This document shows, piece by piece, positions 49,361-61,596 of a DNA stretch of 64,000 bases. The position numbers were made by a program, and so were the translations under genes. Every line of letters starts with the position of its first letter. Position 1 is the stretch's first letter. Origin of the DNA: Endocalyx cinctus (Eukaryota > Ascomycota > Sordariomycetes > Amphisphaeriales > Apiosporaceae); NCBI GenBank assembly GCA_001600455.1, contig BCKC01000001.1, positions 5,110,441 to 5,174,440 on the forward strand. The letters run 5' to 3'. The notes beneath the pieces were generated by a model, which saw nothing but the letters and a program-made list of their open reading frames with translations, was not told where the DNA came from and did not search any database.

Positions 49361-52300
49361 ATCATACGTACTTAACTGTATACACCCTATCTGCAGACGT
49401 AAAAATAAGAGAATGATAGCGTCAGTAGTGTTAGATGCAAAATCAGTCATAGTAATACTTTATTATAGCATTTACCTATATTGACGCCTGTTATATTACA
49501 ACGAGGAAGAGCCGCGACAGCGTCTACTATCTATCAATCTAATCTGTCTATAAGACATAGCGTAATCTCAGCTATAAAATTAATCACATACGCTAGTTTT
49601 AGTCCTAATCCTCCTCCATTCTCTTCAGTTCCTTTTTTTATCACGTATTCTTGGCGTTTTTCTTAATACGGGTATCGGTCAAGCTCAGCAGCTGGTTGCG
49701 TATCGTCAACAGTCAGCTCGTGATCCTTTCAAGGATCGGGAAGGACACCCCGAACACACACTTTTTCACTCCAAAAATGCTCTCTACGTTGCCCCAGTTT
49801 ACTGCACTACACGCATACACCACGAGATGGACCTAACCCCTAAGGCCAAACAAACATCGCGTCTGCAGCACTCCAATCTTCGTATGCAGCTTGTGCGCAG
49901 TGACAATAGTTACGAAATAGTATATTAAGAATGAAGAGAGAAAAAAAGAAAAAAAGGGCTACCCACATCGAATCCTACCCTACTCAACTGCCCTTCACGT
50001 CTTATACATTCCATACAAAGTAAAGCGTAAGTTTGATGGTACTGTTATTATCAGCTGTACGTTTGGAAATATGGGTAATTTAAAATTTTGGTCGCCGACC
50101 AAACGAAGAAGAAAAAAAAAGTAAGGCTTAAAGCTCTCTCTCTATCTTCAACTCACGCAACGACTTGCCCGCTATGCTCTCCACTTAAAAGAGAGAAAAT
50201 TCAGATACGGGGATAAATAATAAGACATGCGGCGTGGGTTTTTCTGACACGAACCCATAACGCCTTTGATTGATTAAAACTCAAGATATAGATTCAGTTA
50301 TAGTATACAATACCAAACATTATCACGGACCGTCACGCTGCATTCTGGAGTCCCGGAACTCGGTCCTAAACATTTCAGCCTGTGGGTGAAAAGCGATCGA
50401 GGTAGGGGATGGAGAAAAGGAGCCAAAGAAAAGAGGAAAAGAAAAACATTCCGACAAGGTTATTCACCGTTATCGGCTCGGTTTGTTTGGTTCAACTTTT
50501 TTTCCAACTAGTGTAAATGTAGTAATGAAAAAAGGTATCGCGTTAGTTTTGGGGTGATGGGAAGAGAAGTGGATTTTGTGAAGGGGTCTTAAGAGTAATG
50601 ATAATATCACACGCATATTCAACGCCGCTTTTCAATTCCGTTGTCACGTGGAGAAATCTACCACAACCATTCCCATAACCTTGGGATCCAATTACATTTC
50701 AATACGGTATAGTTGACTAAAAAGGGGTATAACCAAGCGCGCTATTCTACCAAGGGAAGAAAAAAAAGTTTCACCTCCACACGTAGTTTTAAAATGAAAA
50801 TAACTCGGCCGAGGAGCTATTTTGATCGGTATGGAATATTCCGAAGCTAAGGGAAAATAAAAAAAAAAAATAAATCAAAAATCGAAATGAGCATAATTTG
50901 GGGCAAAACGCAAAGGAGACTTAAAACCTCGTTGCTTGTAGCGCAAAACTGTATTCGTTCGAGCGTTGAGCTAGAGTCAATTAAAATCGTGTAGTTCGGT
51001 GGCGGTAGAAGCTATACCAAAGACAGTTGTCACCATCAACGTTTAGTCTAGTACGGTAGAAAGGAAACAGTTAATGCGTCAAAACCCTTCGTTCATTGAA
51101 CGTGATGCGATCTCCGCTCTATCCGGCCGCCGTCTAAACTCTAAAATAAACATAATAAACAAACATCACATTACGTAGCTGGTAGAGTAAAAAAGAGGCA
51201 AAAAAGAAGTGGTAGAAGGGAGACGAAAAATTTAAACCGAAGCTAAGCTGCCTCAACACCACGCTTTTTCCCTGACTACTATGCTTAACCCGTCAGCCCG
51301 CCCTTCGTTCAAGCCCCCTTTCTACTACGTAACTTAACCTTTTTTTTAAGTCCACGCGGGGTTGAAAGGGGAGGAAGACGGCTATATTAGGATATACGTT
51401 CGGTCTGTCGGTAGGAAATACGCACCGCTTCCACGCTTCTCTTCCCAGCCCTTAACGGGACCACATGGTGGAAGGCCGGATCGTCTGGGCGACGAGGCTT
51501 AACGTGGTTTTTTTTTCCCACTCTCATACCCTTTCTGTATCACTCTAATTCGCCTTCTCTCTCTCTCCATATCAGACTAGAAACAGATACCATTGGAGCC
51601 GGCTACGCGATCTGCAACTCCATGTGGCTCGCCCTATTTTTTTTTCCTAACCTTTCCCCTCCTCACCTTTCGGATACTGGCACCGTCTCTTCCTGGGGCA
51701 GCCCTAGCTCGTCCGCGACGCTAACATCTACGAGAATCGTTTCTACTTAGAACTACGGTCTCAATTAGTAAAGGATGATCCTATCTATCTCCCTATAGCA
51801 AGCAAATCCGTTTTTGGGTCTGTTATGGTAGTTTACATAGTACTGTGTACACGATAATAAACTCGAGGGTAACTCCTCGTTAATGGATGAGGAAAGTGAA
51901 AGAGAGAAAAAAAAAAAAAAAGGAAAATAGATAAGGAAACGGAATATGCCGGCTATTCTCTCTCTCTCTGCCTCTTTTTTTTTTTGGTTCTATCTATCCT
52001 TGTAACAGACGGCGGTGACGCCACGTGAAAGTATGGTACGTTTTTTATCATGTGGTACGCTACTACCTTTCTAGGTAATTCACCGTACCTCCTGTGCGTA
52101 ATGTAAATTCCAATTGCAGGTTGTTCATCTCTTCTAGGATACTCGATGTTACTTGATGGGCACAATCGACACGTGGAAGGGGTTTACGCAAGGTAAACTG
52201 GTAAACTCATTCCCAGGGGGATCATCTTCTGGTCAACGATGCAGCCCGGGCGAGAAGTAGATCTGGCGATCTAATGAAACTTCGTGAGACTGTTCCTCGA

Positions 52301-55300
52301 AGTCTGAAGAAGATGGTGCTGGGCAGGTATACACTACCCCCTTAGAGCTACCACGATTCGTTTCTCTATCGTTTGAGCTTGCAGGACCTCTTTCGCATAT
52401 GGTTTATTGCTCATTCTCCGTGGAGATGTTTTGACGGTGCAGTAGATTGATAGTTGAGCAGCATTAATGTACCTGATATATGCAAGAAATGATAGATCTT
52501 CATGTGTGCTAGCCATGAGGTCAATGGCGGCTCCAGCGTGACCCCAAGCGCGAACCTTATTCTTCGAATACTCAAACGTGGACACTTCCACCGGTAACAC
52601 ACCTTAATACACCCGAACACGCGAGGGGAGGGCAGCTGAGGTAAAGTAGAGAAGGTAGGCAGTAACGACATTTACTATGAGGATAGAGTTCGATGGGGGT
52701 TTATTTTTAGAGTATAGATCATGCTGGTATAACGTAAACTTGCCCTATCCTCCCAACCTTCCACTTTGTCACTTAAGGGGCGTGGAGGGCCTTGAGATCA
52801 GAGGCATACGTCTGTTCTACTGATAGATATTGTTCTGCCCGGGATTCGCGCTTCATTGACGCGTGATCTTTCTTGCTGTAAACGAAGATGCTAATTCCGC
52901 GGGGTTTAACATGCCTAACCTTTTTCTTCGTGACAACTCTAATCGTAGATCCCATACGACGGAAGTGAAGTGTAAGCGCGGAAACTCACCGCCGTGTCCT
53001 CCAAGAAGAGCCGCGGACCAGGCACCAAATTACCCCTTGACATGATTCATACCATCGCTCTGAGAGTGTAGGTAGCGTATTTGTAACGTTCCAATGCACC
53101 AGTCCAGCTCATAAGAGGAATGACACGGTCTGGCGTGGAGTGGCAGCACACCACAACTTGCTAGAAACAGTTGTTAACATATTAGAGTAACATGGCCGCA
53201 GGTTAATTTCTCCCGGTATATTGGTACTAGACGATGCAATATATCATTTCCAACTTGCCCCTATCTGTTATGATATGATTCCAAGTGTATATTCCCCGAA
53301 TACAGTGAAAGTAGTGAGGTTGGAAGAGCGAATTGTAACAAGAAAATTCTGTAGTTGCCATTGAATCCTGGGATGCACGGGAGGACAATACCAGTTGTCG
53401 TTGTAGATGAAGACTGGGCAACTCAATATCAAGTGAGGTGATTAAAAGAGCTCTACACTATGGGCCGTGTATGTTCCTACCACTGCTTCGTCGAGTGTAT
53501 ACCTATAGCGATCTTCTTTAGCATAAGATCAGTGGAAGGCTCCAGAGTCTTCCACCCCTTTCCGAGCAAGGTAACTACTCCTACGCTGCCATTAAGTACC
53601 GAATTCTGCTATTGTGCTCTCTGGTGATGTCTCATGGCCCTCACTCATGTAGATACATGTATACCTCGTCGCTATTAGTACTACAGCATTATTCAGTTTC
53701 CTAGAGGTTAGGAGTATTAGGCACACGTATTTAGTCTGACTACTCAGTCACAGCTACTCGGAGGGTAGTCCGAGTAATTAAATGCCTATAGAGTAGGAAG
53801 CTTTCACACTTTATGGACAGAAGAGGAGGGAAATATTTAATTTTATTATTACTTGACTCTCCGGATGATGCATCTACTTCGCAGCTGGGCACTGTCTACT
53901 TAATTGGCCCCCCTGAACTCCAACGTACGCCTATGCTATTAACTAGAATATTCGAGGTGCGCTGATTTGGCTCACGCGTGGTACGGTGGCCGTCTTCATC
54001 ACGGTTTGCATCGAGCACCTCCCCTGAAGCCCACGCCAATCTTGATATGTGAGGTCTTATACATGGTTTCTAGTAGGCAGCTGATACATACATTCACATA
54101 CTAAATTTACTGATCACCTCCATGGCGTAAGTACTGAGTAAATGGTTGATTCATATACTGTCTAGTTATTTATGGTAACATTATTATAGATGACTGAGTT
54201 GGTGTTCCACCCTAGGGGTAGGTAGCGGAAGGCTGTATCTACAAGGCTTTACGATATTTTGGACGTCATACAAACACCAGCCATGCACTCCTCTATCCCC
54301 TTTAACGACTGTGGATGTTCAACCTAATTTTTATTTTTATTTTGATGATACGATAAAGAACATACTCACCGTGAGCTTGTTCCACTTATTGCTCACAGCT
54401 TCGCTGGTGGATTAGCAGGAACGAAGTCTCTGACGAGTACAACCAAGGGCACTCATCTCATCGTATCGACTACGAATAACCGCACGATAGCAGGTATACA
54501 AGTAGGAACATAATTTGGGGGAGTATATCCTGCAGTACATCGAAGGAATACCAGAGCTAAATCTATAACGTAAGATCGACCGCACGTCGAGAACCCCCGC
54601 CGACAAGGAGGAGGTCGCGTTTCTCAATATGATTACACGAAATCAACGCAGCAGAACCAGCCCATAACCAGCTCGATGGTCAAAATGGATACTGCTTCTA
54701 CGATTGGGGATGATGGGAAGCCTCAAATGGAGAGAGGTGAAACACTTCATGGGAAACAGTCATGTATCAACTCATACAGGCGCACCAATGTAGTTGATTG
54801 GTTTACACAAAGACTCGCTGTCTACCTACCTTGAGATTTATGGCAGAAGCAGGGAAGAACCTACCTCAACACGTTTATATTATTCCACATAGATAGATAC
54901 TATATTGATAGGATATCAAATTATCTGTTTGACCATGGCAGATATGGTTATCTTCGCCCTACGAACAACTCTCTCGGAACCCAGAGTGACCGCGGGGTGG
55001 CCTCGCCCAGAAGCCGAGGAGTGTAGTGAAGGGATAGTACTATCTTTCTGGTCGTCTCTTAGGTATCTCATTATGGTCATAGTAATTATAGGGGTTTATA
55101 TAGTCATATAAGATACATGAAGGGGTAGAGGACGCCTCTATTATACATTAAAAACAGGCGGATAAGATATTCCACAAGTAATGGCAACATCGCACATGAA
55201 CTGCGAAGTATATTTCAAATGTTGCTATGAACACAATATGAATTCAAAAGCTTGTACTAGCCTTTATTTATCCCTCTGATCTGGTCAGGAGAGCTTGTAA

Positions 55301-55815
55301 TGATTACTGCTGGGACTTTCGTACACTGTTTATCAACGACGGCGATATCAGTGGTCTTACTCAATGAGCTCTTAGGCCTTGATACTCCAATCAATGCTAA
55401 CCAAACTATAGAGAAAACCACAGCTACACACACATATGCGCAATACTCATAATAAAATGTGAAGAGAACATTTATATTATTTTGCTACCAAATTCTAATT
55501 GATTAACTCAAACCATGCACCAAAAAAAAAAAAAAGGAGAAAACCCCCCTATACTTAATTAATTATTCAGATAAATTCGTCTTCAATGTTTTCATTGACT
55601 TTATGATACCCAACTTGCGAAAGAGATAAAAAAGCAATGGTATATGCAATTGCGCAAGATATTTAATAGGATAATCAAAGTGGGAAGAATTGCAAGGAAG
55701 ATACGGAGTATAGGTGTATGATTGGCTGCCGTCCCTCCCGCCATACACCAGATATCACCACTTCGTCAAAAAGCACAACTAACAATCATATGTTTGGGAT
55801 GCAAAAAAAATTTGC

Positions 55816-55901
55816 TCTCCCAGACCTGATTCGAACAGGTGACCTTTCGGTGACAGTAACAATTACAGCCGAACGCGCTAAACCAACTGAGCCACTAGGA
55901 G
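55816..55901 (-). tRNA. tRNA-Tyr (GUA), intron-containing, copy 1
   Basis: 86 nt on minus. Acceptor arms CTCCTAG/CTGGGAG pair, with discriminator A. The D loop contains AGTTGGTTTA, the anticodon stem is TTCGG/CCGAA, and the T arm is ACCTG-TTCGAAT-CAGGT. The anticodon is GUA at the standard position. An 11-nt intron (TTGTTACTGTC) follows the base 3' of the anticodon, the canonical place; removing it leaves 75 nt, as in yeast tRNA-Tyr. A run of eight Ts follows on the transcribed strand (plus-strand A run 55803-55810), a good Pol III terminator. No CCA is encoded, as expected in eukaryotes. Confidence 0.96.
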
Positions 55902-56033
55902 TTGTTCGTCTGGCTTTTATTTTCATTCATGTAGTAAGTAAGTGTGGTGAATTAATAATAAAAAAAATGAAAAAAATAAAATGAACGATAAAAAAAAAAA
56001 AAAAAAACTAAAATGGCTAAAAAAAAACTTTGA

Positions 56034-56119
56034 TCTCCCAGACCTGATTCGAACAGGTGACCTTTCGGTAACAATTACTATTACAGCCGAACGCGCTAAA
56101 CCAACTGAGCCACTAGGAG
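56034..56119 (-). tRNA. tRNA-Tyr (GUA), intron-containing, copy 2
   Basis: 86 nt on minus, 133 bp from copy 1 in the same orientation. All mature-tRNA positions are identical to copy 1; only the 11-nt intron differs (TAGTAATTGTT). A T-run terminator follows (plus-strand A run about 56019-56028). Short flanking sequences are unrelated apart from A runs. Confidence 0.96.
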
Positions 56120-56986
56120 TTTCTTGTTTTGACTTATTGTTTCAAAGCTTATTCTATATTATAACAACTACAAAATTCCCACGTAGTACAGCCCCACATG
56201 TGGCCACTTGTGACCCACACCTTATTTCTTAATCAGCAATCACCAGGAGGTAACCGATATTATTGTACGGAGCACACTACTGTACGGTAGTGGATGAAAA
56301 TCTGCAATGGTCCAATTTTATTGTATCAAAACTCCCGGGCCGTACTTACTTAAATATTCCGAATTACTGTGTTTCATCTTTGTGAATATTGCTGGAGAAT
56401 GATACGGTTCATGGCTTTCGCGAATCCTAGCTTTGCATGGTAATATCATATACACAGTAGGATTGATTCGTCACCTACACAGCCACGCCAATAGCGCATC
56501 CACCGCTTGAAGGTATACATGCCTTCATATACCGCATTTAGTCAAGGAATTGATACACTACCTGGCTATGGTGACTTTCTAGAGGTGCCAATTGAAATGT
56601 ATCACCACATAAATCCACCCTCCACTCCGTAGATGTTGCTCTCTTTGGTAGTAAAGACAGCAGGCCCCCTCTAGCATGGGTACTATGTTCTTCAGAGTAT
56701 GCGCTCGCCTTATATAAGTTGCAGCATTTTACGCGATAATTATAATCTTACACAGGTACTCGAGATGCTCGAGATCTCGGTGATGAAGGAACTTATCATG
56801 TACTCCCAGTGGATATACCCAGAAATACTTTGTGTATTTTACAATTCATATTGGTATATGTACATATTATATAATAAAATAGTATACAGATAGGAGTGTC
56901 GATGAAAGCCGTGGGATAGGGTCGGGGATAGAACCTTTGCCAACATATCGATCACCACTCGCTCGCTTTACAATCTCAAGGTTCCC
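56120..56986. other. Intergenic region between tRNA-Tyr copy 2 and OGG1
   Basis: AT-rich, no gene recognised; contains the 3' flank of OGG1. Confidence 0.5.
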
Positions 56987-58373
56987 TCAACCTCGAGCCC
57001 TCGTCCTTTTGCTCCTTCTCGATTGGGTTATTTCCGTTACAGACGAAGCCTCAATCTTAATTGTTTCCGTGACCGTAGCCTTCCGTTTCCTGGAACGAGA
57101 AGAATTGTCCGTCGTGGTGGTAATAACACCTTCCTCAATCTTCACCTTAACATCGGCCTTTTCGATTTCTTCTCTTCCAGCCAGCTGCTCCGAGAAAGAC
57201 TTCAAGTTCGCGGTGAACAGCACGGACTGAGCCCAGCCGGCCTGTTGACCCCATATATTCCTGAAGTGGTCGCCGACCGAGTCGTACATAAGCTTGGAGA
57301 AGGTCTTGGTCTTCGTTTTGCCGAACTTGTAGTCCCTCTGCGCGATCTGCCACACGTGCGTGTCCACGGGGACGGCCTCCCCCCAACCCAACCCCATGAG
57401 ACAGACGCAGTCGGCCACTTTGGGCCCCACGCCCGAGAGGAGGAGGAGCTGCTCGTGCGCGTGCTTGTACGTCGGCGGCGCCGGCTCGCCGTCCGTCTTC
57501 TCTTCCTCCTTCGATACCACGTTCCAGGCCGGATTCTCGGGGTTGGTCAGGTCCTCGAGCCACCCCTCGGGTTTCTCGTCCGACACTATCCTGGCCGTTT
57601 CGGCGATATACTTGGCCCTGTAGCCGAATCCTAGCTCCCTCAGATGAGCTTCCACCTTCTTCCCGTTGAGGGCTTGCGGCGTTGGGAAGTCGTGGAAGGG
57701 CTCATCCCCTACGTACCCGATCAATGGACCGTAGTGTAGGCAGAGCTTATGAACCTGTATTTTTAAATTAAAAGAATTAGCCAGTGCAAATGCTTTAAAC
57801 CTCTTTTTTTTGGTGAATAGAAACACATACCATTTGCGAAATGCGGGAAATGTTGTTGTTGCTGCTGCATATAAAAGCTATCAAGGCCTCCCAGGCGCTT
57901 TGGCTCAGTATCCGAATCCCGGTGAACTTAGGAGCCTTCTTTCGAAAATTGGGATCTGATGCAGACCACTGATCGTATAGTGCCGTTAGATCATGCTTTA
58001 AACTGAAATAGTGACGGAGTAGAGATTCGGTATCGCCTGCATGATGAAGATCCGGGTCTTCTTTGACTGATGGCGATGATTTTTGTGCCAAGGGAGATGG
58101 AGTTAAGCTTGGCGATGGCCAAGTCACTTTATAATGTAGGAAATCTTTGTCCTGCTTTAACGATATCAAACGTCCATACAGGACACAATTCCTATGCAAT
58201 AATTGTTAAGATTTGGCGATGTTTCTATCGAGGGTGGCTGGAAGGCTCACTCACCATATATCATCTACCTTGCGCCACCTGAATGACTGTCCACAGCGCA
58301 ATGTAGTATCAATACAGAGTTCAGTCAAGCTCAGGGGCAACTTTCGCCATTCAGATACACGAGGAGATGGCAT
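56987..58373 (-). CDS. OGG1: 8-oxoguanine DNA glycosylase/AP lyase Ogg1
   Basis: Three exons: 58255-58373, 57831-58191 and 56987-57754, with introns of 63 and 76 nt, giving 415 residues. The start MPSPRVSEWRKLPLSLTELC is in the first exon, with CGQSFRW close by. The OGG domain continues with FICSSNNNISRISQMV, HDFPTPQALNG and LGFGYRAKYI. The helix-hairpin-helix is LSGVGPKVADCVCLMGL, with catalytic Lys272 and, in AVPVDTHVWQIAQRDY, Asp291 (equivalents of human K249 and D268). The enzyme removes 8-oxoguanine opposite C in base-excision repair. A Lys/Arg-rich C-terminal extension (RKRKA, SRRSKRTRARG) probably acts as a nuclear localisation signal. A GC-rich insert (about residues 230-255) separates conserved blocks. 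It shares a 558-bp divergent promoter with U2AF65. Assignment certain. Confidence 0.97.
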
Positions 58374-58931
58374 AATTAAAGAGTATTTTACCGTAGAGCG
58401 CGAATACTGCTCATACATTCATACAGAGGTATATAGATATAGTAGTAATATGGTATAAACATTAGAAATATCTTGAACTTCAGCTCTTGAAATATATATA
58501 TTTATGTATGTACATATATAAATGTAATATTAAAAAATAAGGGACCCTTCCTTGTCTTCCTTTGCCTTCATAGGATAAAATATGGGTAGATCACGCTAAT
58601 GCACAATTAATGGAGGAGCGTTAATCCAAAAGCGGTTAGACCGACGGAAGCTATTACCTATGTTTGCTTATATAATTCATAATTACTTATTTAGTTCCAA
58701 ACCAAAATTTCAAATTTCCAGCCTCGTCCTCATCGCAAAATCGAAGCTCAATACTTGTCTACATCTACATTAATTGATAATATATACGTGGATTAGGCAT
58801 TTGAATGCTGACTCTTAAGGATCACAATATCAATTGAATAAATTCATGATAATCCTGAAGTAATAGACATTGATATTGATAAAATTATTCCTTAGCTCTT
58901 CTCATTTTTTTTTCTCCCCCCAAACTCCATC
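58374..58931. promoter_or_regulatory. Divergent promoter region OGG1/U2AF65
   Basis: 558 bp between two start codons facing away from each other. It is AT-rich with TATATA-type tracts at 58490-58525, and T/C-rich just before the U2AF65 ATG (TTTTTTTCTCCCCCC). No specific regulatory sites were assigned. Confidence 0.6.
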
Positions 58932-60885
58932 ATGAACGGCGATAGCTATTCGTCTCGAGGTGGTAAGTATATATTGATATCTTTCTATTGCATTCATAAT
59001 CATCTCACCCTTTCCTCGATTTATATTACAATTAGAATTTTCGGCTAACATATTACCCTCAAAGATGGCCGTCACGGTTCATCTAGAGACTATCCCCGTG
59101 ATGATCGACGCGATCGCGGCGACCGAAGGGATCGGAGGCGCAGTAGGTCCCCTCGACGATCCCATCGAGACGGTAGAGACGAAGACGCGTACGCTTCAAG
59201 CCGTAGCCATCGCGACCGCGAACGAGAGGATAGATATGGAGGTGGAGGACGTGAACGCAGGGATAGGGAAAGAGAGTGGGATCGCGATCGTGGACACCGT
59301 CGAGATGGACGTCGAGACGATGGTGGAAGGCCAAGACGAGACCGTGAACTCTTTGATGATCGACGCGGCGATAGGCGGGAACGTGGCGATCGGAGCGAAC
59401 GGAATCGGGATGATGATCTCTTTGCGCAGAATCGTAGGGGTCGCAGTCCTACTCCACCCCCTAAGAAGAGGGAGCCCACTCCAGACCTAACCAACATCGT
59501 CCCTGTTCTCGAGCGTAAGCGACGTATGACGCAATGGGATATCAAACCTCCCGGCTACGAAAATGTCACCGCCGAACAAGCTAAACTTTCTGGCATGTTC
59601 CCTCTACCTGGCGCTCCACGACAGCAACCTATGGACCCCACAAAACTACAAGCTTTCATGACCCAACCCGGCGGAAACGTCAACAATACAGCGCTTAAGC
59701 CGGCGTACTCGCGACAGAGCAAGCGACTCCTCGCTTACAATGTTCCTCCCGGCGCGACTGAAGAGAGTATTATGAGCTTCTTCAATCTCCAACTGAACGG
59801 TCTCAATGTTATCGAGAGTACCGACCCCTGCGTTCTATGTCAAATCTCCAAGGACCATTCATTCGCCCTTCTCGAGTTTCGACATGCATCCGAAGCCACC
59901 GTGGCTCTTGCTATGGATGGCGTCTCTATGGAGGCGGAAGACGCTACCAACGGCTCGGCGAACGGAAGCGGACATGGTCTTCAGATCCAGCGGCCCAAGG
60001 ATTACATAGTACCTGCGGTGGCCGAGGATGTCCCGTACGAACACGGCGTGGTTTCCAAAATTGTGGTCGACACACCTCACAAGATTAGCATCGCAAACTT
60101 ACCCTCCTACCTTACCGAGGAGCAGGTTGGAGAACTGCTGGTAGCCTTTGGAGAACTAAAGGCACTGACGCTTGTCAGAGATAACCACACTGAAGAATCT
60201 CGGGTAAGTGAACTCTGGGTTATGGTAAATGCTCCAATTTCTAAATGCTGACAACTTCTAGGGTATTGCTTTCTGCGAGTTTGTTGATCCTTCGGCAACA
60301 GATATCGCCGTACAAGGACTCGATGGTATGGTCATCGGAGATAAAAAACTCAAAGTAAGGAAAGCGAGTATTGGTATTACCCAGGTATCTGGAGTTGAGA
60401 TGGGCGTCAATGCCATGTCTATGCTTGCTGGCACGACTGGTTTGGCCTCGGATGAAAGCCGGGTATTGCAGCTCCTCAACATGGTGACGCCAGACGAGCT
60501 GATGGACAATGACGACTATGAAGGTAAGCTGGACAGGTATTTTATGGTGTTCTTTACCCATGCTAACTCGAGAACAGAAATTTGTGAGGATGTTCAGGAT
60601 GAATGCTCAAAATTCGGCAAAATCTTGTCGCTGAAAGTACCTAGGCCGACCGGAGCTAGCAGACAATCTGCTGGTGTTGGAAAGATATACGTTAAGTTCG
60701 AGACTACAGAGATGGCGAAGAACGCGCTTAAGGCATTGGCGGGAAGGAAATTTGCGGATAGGACCGTTGTTACAACGTTTTTCCCAGAGGTAAGGAATAA
60801 AATCAACCCCTTGAATTCCATCTCTCGAAAATTAAGTACTAACATATGAGCTTACCAGGAAAACTTCGAGGTCAATGCGTGGTAA
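58932..60885 (+). CDS. U2AF2: Splicing factor U2AF large subunit (U2AF65)
   Basis: Five exons: 58932-58962, 59065-60203, 60262-60523, 60578-60789 and 60859-60885, with introns of 102, 58, 54 and 69 nt, giving 556 residues. The N-terminus is an RD/RS/RE-rich domain (residues about 10-140). A U2AF35-binding ligand motif follows (RKRRMTQWDIKPPGYE, W168). RRM1 (about 230-325) opens with KRLLAYNVPPGATEESIM, RRM2 (about 347-425) with HKISIANLPSYLTEEQVGEL, and the C-terminal UHM (about 455-556) contains VLQLLNMVTPDEL and ends NFEVNAW. It binds the polypyrimidine tract and recruits U2 snRNP through SF3b155 ligand motifs. The final exon has only nine codons including stop and is supported by the conserved FFPEENFEVNAW end. 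The 54-nt intron is stop-free in frame. Confidence 0.96.
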
Positions 60886-61596
60886 TGGAAAGACGAAAAA
60901 GAGACCGAGAATGATAGCTGCGTTTATGCAGAGACTGTGTACAGCATATAAAAAAACACTAAGGGCTTCGTGAGGCTAGGGAGAATTGTAACATGCTATC
61001 AATTCCTACATCCCAACTGTATTCATGGGATGAATATTTTCCGGCGTTGGCGGCGCATATAATGAAAGTGATGTAATAGGTTATCCGATTCCGCTTTGAC
61101 TGCCATTGTGAATTCAAGCGAGTGCCTCGATACTTACTTGGTATTCTACATACCTAGTAAGTGTGTGGGTGATTTACACCTATAATATCAAATCTTCATA
61201 CTGCTTACATTAATAAGTCAAGTGTAAATAGACATATATAACCATGGTTATCAAGTATGACTACAAAGAGAGAAATCCTACCGAGTGATCTATAAATCAT
61301 CTAAACTATCGCATACAATCGGCATTTGCTTGATAGGTATACCGCTGTGTGGTACAAACATATTCATAGTACGATACGGTGGGGATCAATCAAGCGCCGG
61401 TGCCATTGGCCGTGATACAGATGATTGCGTGATTACGTCAAATATTTCCTTGCACCTCCTAAACATTGAAGATCAAAGCCTATCTAACGACTAGATAAAG
61501 ATTTTTTAGGAGCAAACTTTTCATATTAACTATAATTACAAATTGAAACTGGAAATAAAACACAACATCATAAAAAAAAAGGTATATTTATTGATC
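60886..61596. other. Intergenic region U2AF65/TENA
   Basis: 711 bp containing the U2AF65 3' flank and TENA promoter. The frame at 61285-61494 has no recognisable similarity. Nothing else seen. Confidence 0.5.

Larger units (their letters stand above)
42619..55815. other. 13-kb gene-poor interval upstream of the FlbC-like gene
   Basis: No protein gene is supported. Visible structure: a poly-G run at 42923-42933, a (CTTT) array at 43335-43355, an AAATA-rich block at 44121-44208, poly-C near 46287-46303, poly-A 46923-46946, a CA/CGCA-rich stretch at 48450-48500, and a CA-rich stretch at 49291-49360. Between 52300 and 55100 composition is somewhat higher in GC and small frames appear (for example minus 52773-52955 and plus 54935-55111), but none resembles a known protein. 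The first kilobase or more to the right of 42618 must include the FlbC-like promoter and leader. Confidence 0.5.

Noticed and set aside
55718..56232. Two plus-strand frames sharing DLIRTGDLSV...ITAERAKPTEPLG
   Set aside because: The shared peptide is a reading of the two tRNA-Tyr genes on the opposite strand, not a repeated protein.
58255..58373. Suspected frameshift in OGG1 exon 1
   Set aside because: It came from a misread base. Rechecking the exon length (119 nt) and the opposite-strand frame shows it is intact.
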